Assembly (NCBI GenBank): GCA_046733275.1
Contig: JBKPOW010000117.1
Location: 1-15,129, forward strand
Reading direction: 5' to 3'
DNA: 15,129 nucleotides
Source: VRUE01 sp046733275
GTDB taxonomy: Bacteria > Actinomycetota > Thermoleophilia > Solirubrobacterales > 70-9
Shown: one piece after another, positions 14,546-15,129 of the stretch
How the letters are laid out: each line of letters starts with the position of its first letter
Position numbering within the stretch: position 1 is the stretch's first letter
Translations under genes and position numbers: made by a program
Notes under the pieces: generated by a model
Database searches by the model: none
What the model was told of the DNA's origin: nothing
What the model saw: only the letters and a program-made list of their open reading frames with translations

Positions 14546-14551
14546 TATAGC
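14546..14551 (+). promoter_or_regulatory. Possible -10 element of the B12-binding-like gene
   Basis: TATAGC in a short AT-rich patch (14540-14560) within otherwise GC-rich DNA lies ten bases before the ATG at 14561. Transcription from it would start almost at the ATG, giving a leaderless or near-leaderless mRNA, which fits the absence of a clear Shine-Dalgarno sequence. No convincing -35 element is seen. Confidence 0.3.
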
Positions 14552-14560
14552 TTTCTCATC

Positions 14561-15129
14561 ATGCGGATCGCGAGTCTCGTCCCCTCTGCAACGGAGATGC
14601 TCTACGCGGTGGGGCTCGGCGACAGCGTCGTCGGCGTCACCCACGAGTGCGACTACCCGCCGGACGCCCGGAATCTCCCCCACCTGACTCGAACGGTTCT
14701 GCGGGAGGGCCTCGACGCCGGCCAGATCGACACCGCCGTGAAGGCGACGGTCGCCGAGGGCCGCGCCCTCTACGAGCTCGACGAGGAGCTGCTTGCGGAG
14801 CTCGCCCCCGATCTGATCGTCACCCAGGCGGTCTGCGAGGTCTGCGCGGTCTCCTACGAGGACGTGGTCGCGGTCGCCGCCCGCCTCGAGAGCCGGCCGC
14901 AGGTGCTCCAGCAGGACCCGAGCACGCTGGCCGAGATGCTCGAGGACGTGGTTCGCCTCGGCGAGGCGGCAGCGATCGAGCCGGCCGCCCACGAGCTGCG
15001 GGGCGAGCTCGAGGGCCGGCTGGCGGCGGTCCGCGCGGCGGTCGCCGGAGCGGCCGTGCCGCGGGTGATCGCGCTCGAGTGGCTCGACCCGCCCTTCGTC
15101 GGCGGTCACTGGGTGCCGGAGATGATCTC
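14561..15129 (+). CDS. BtuF-like cobalamin/metal-chelate-binding protein, cut by window edge
   Basis: The open frame runs 189 codons from ATG 14561 to the window end without a stop. The start MRIASLVPSATEMLYAVGLGDSVVGVTHECDYPP is the hallmark of the Peripla_BP_2 (BtuF/FhuD-type) fold, and ELAPDLIVTQAVCEVCAVSYEDV (84-106) and IALEWLDPPFVGGHWVPEMI follow the usual pattern of the proteins often labelled cobalamin-binding. No signal peptide or lipobox is present, because the fold begins at residue 2. It is therefore either cytoplasmic or not a classical ABC importer lipoprotein. C95 and C98 (CEVC) could bind a metal or form a redox pair; I recall this motif from relatives. No transporter partner is visible before the edge. 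The spacer upstream is too short for a B12 riboswitch. Confidence 0.82.
   Translation, partial: MRIASLVPSATEMLYAVGLGDSVVGVTHECDYPPDARNLPHLTRTVLREGLDAGQIDTAVKATVAEGRALYELDEELLAELAPDLIVTQAVCEVCAVSYEDVVAVAARLESRPQVLQQDPSTLAEMLEDVVRLGEAAAIEPAAHELRGELEGRLAAVRAAVAGAAVPRVIALEWLDPPFVGGHWVPEMI

Noticed and set aside
14486..14560. Cobalamin riboswitch before the BtuF-like gene
   Set aside because: The 75-bp spacer is far too short and lacks a recognisable B12-box.

Overview
This 15.1 kb window is chromosomal DNA from a very GC-rich actinobacterium. Three things suggest class Thermoleophilia (Solirubrobacterales or relatives). The gene at 5431-5955 encodes a secreted protein with the SPAMIVASIALIVALGGTAIA-type leader followed by short T-I-x-G-type repeats, a style I associate with that group. 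Acyl-CoA dehydrogenases are unusually dense, and an F420-type luciferase-like oxidoreductase is present. The taxon is an inference; no rRNA, tRNA or other marker is present. I see no insertion sequence, phage gene, CRISPR array or RNA gene.

Layout. Left (1-1636, minus): a secreted or membrane-anchored Gly/Ala/Ser-rich protein cut by the window edge, then an EnvC-like coiled-coil M23 endopeptidase. Next (1697-2965, minus): a stand-alone acyl-CoA dehydrogenase whose divergent promoter region carries two copies of a palindrome, consensus YTGRCTGGTCAGTCAR. Facing it (3085-5359, plus) are three overlapping genes: a membrane-anchored protein with cell-wall-binding-repeat-2-like modules, an 82-residue unknown, and a metallo-beta-lactamase-fold hydrolase. 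Then come a secreted repeat protein (5431-5955) and a 67-residue unknown (6038-6241), separated by a strong hairpin. A long inverted repeat fills the gap to the convergent block.

The central minus-strand block (6293-11961) is read in the order thiolase, GlxA/AraC-type regulator, acyl-CoA dehydrogenase with a catalytic glutamate, acyl-CoA dehydrogenase lacking one, and LLM-class oxidoreductase. Facing the thiolase is a plus-strand 3-hydroxyacyl-CoA dehydrogenase (12073-12894). The gap between them holds a third copy of the palindrome. Right end: a 75-residue unknown, a CNNM/CorC-HlyC-type membrane protein (13163-14485, minus), and the start of a BtuF-like vitamin B12/metal-chelate-binding protein (14561 to the edge, plus).

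How the genes fit together. Three acyl-CoA dehydrogenases, a hydroxyacyl-CoA dehydrogenase and a thiolase supply three of the four steps of beta-oxidation; no enoyl-CoA hydratase, acyl-CoA ligase or ETF gene is visible here. The adjacent pair of acyl-CoA dehydrogenases looks like a heteromeric enzyme of the kind known from actinobacterial sterol side-chain breakdown (FadE26/27, FadE28/29), but the substrate cannot be read from sequence. The shared palindrome suggests that one repressor, probably of the TetR family and encoded elsewhere, controls both catabolic loci about 9 kb apart. That inferred regulon is the best systems-level signal. The other notable oddities are a decayed tandem copy of the last ten codons of the metallo-hydrolase gene, a 21-bp-spaced direct repeat before the GlxA-type regulator, and the long inverted repeat at 6246-6291.
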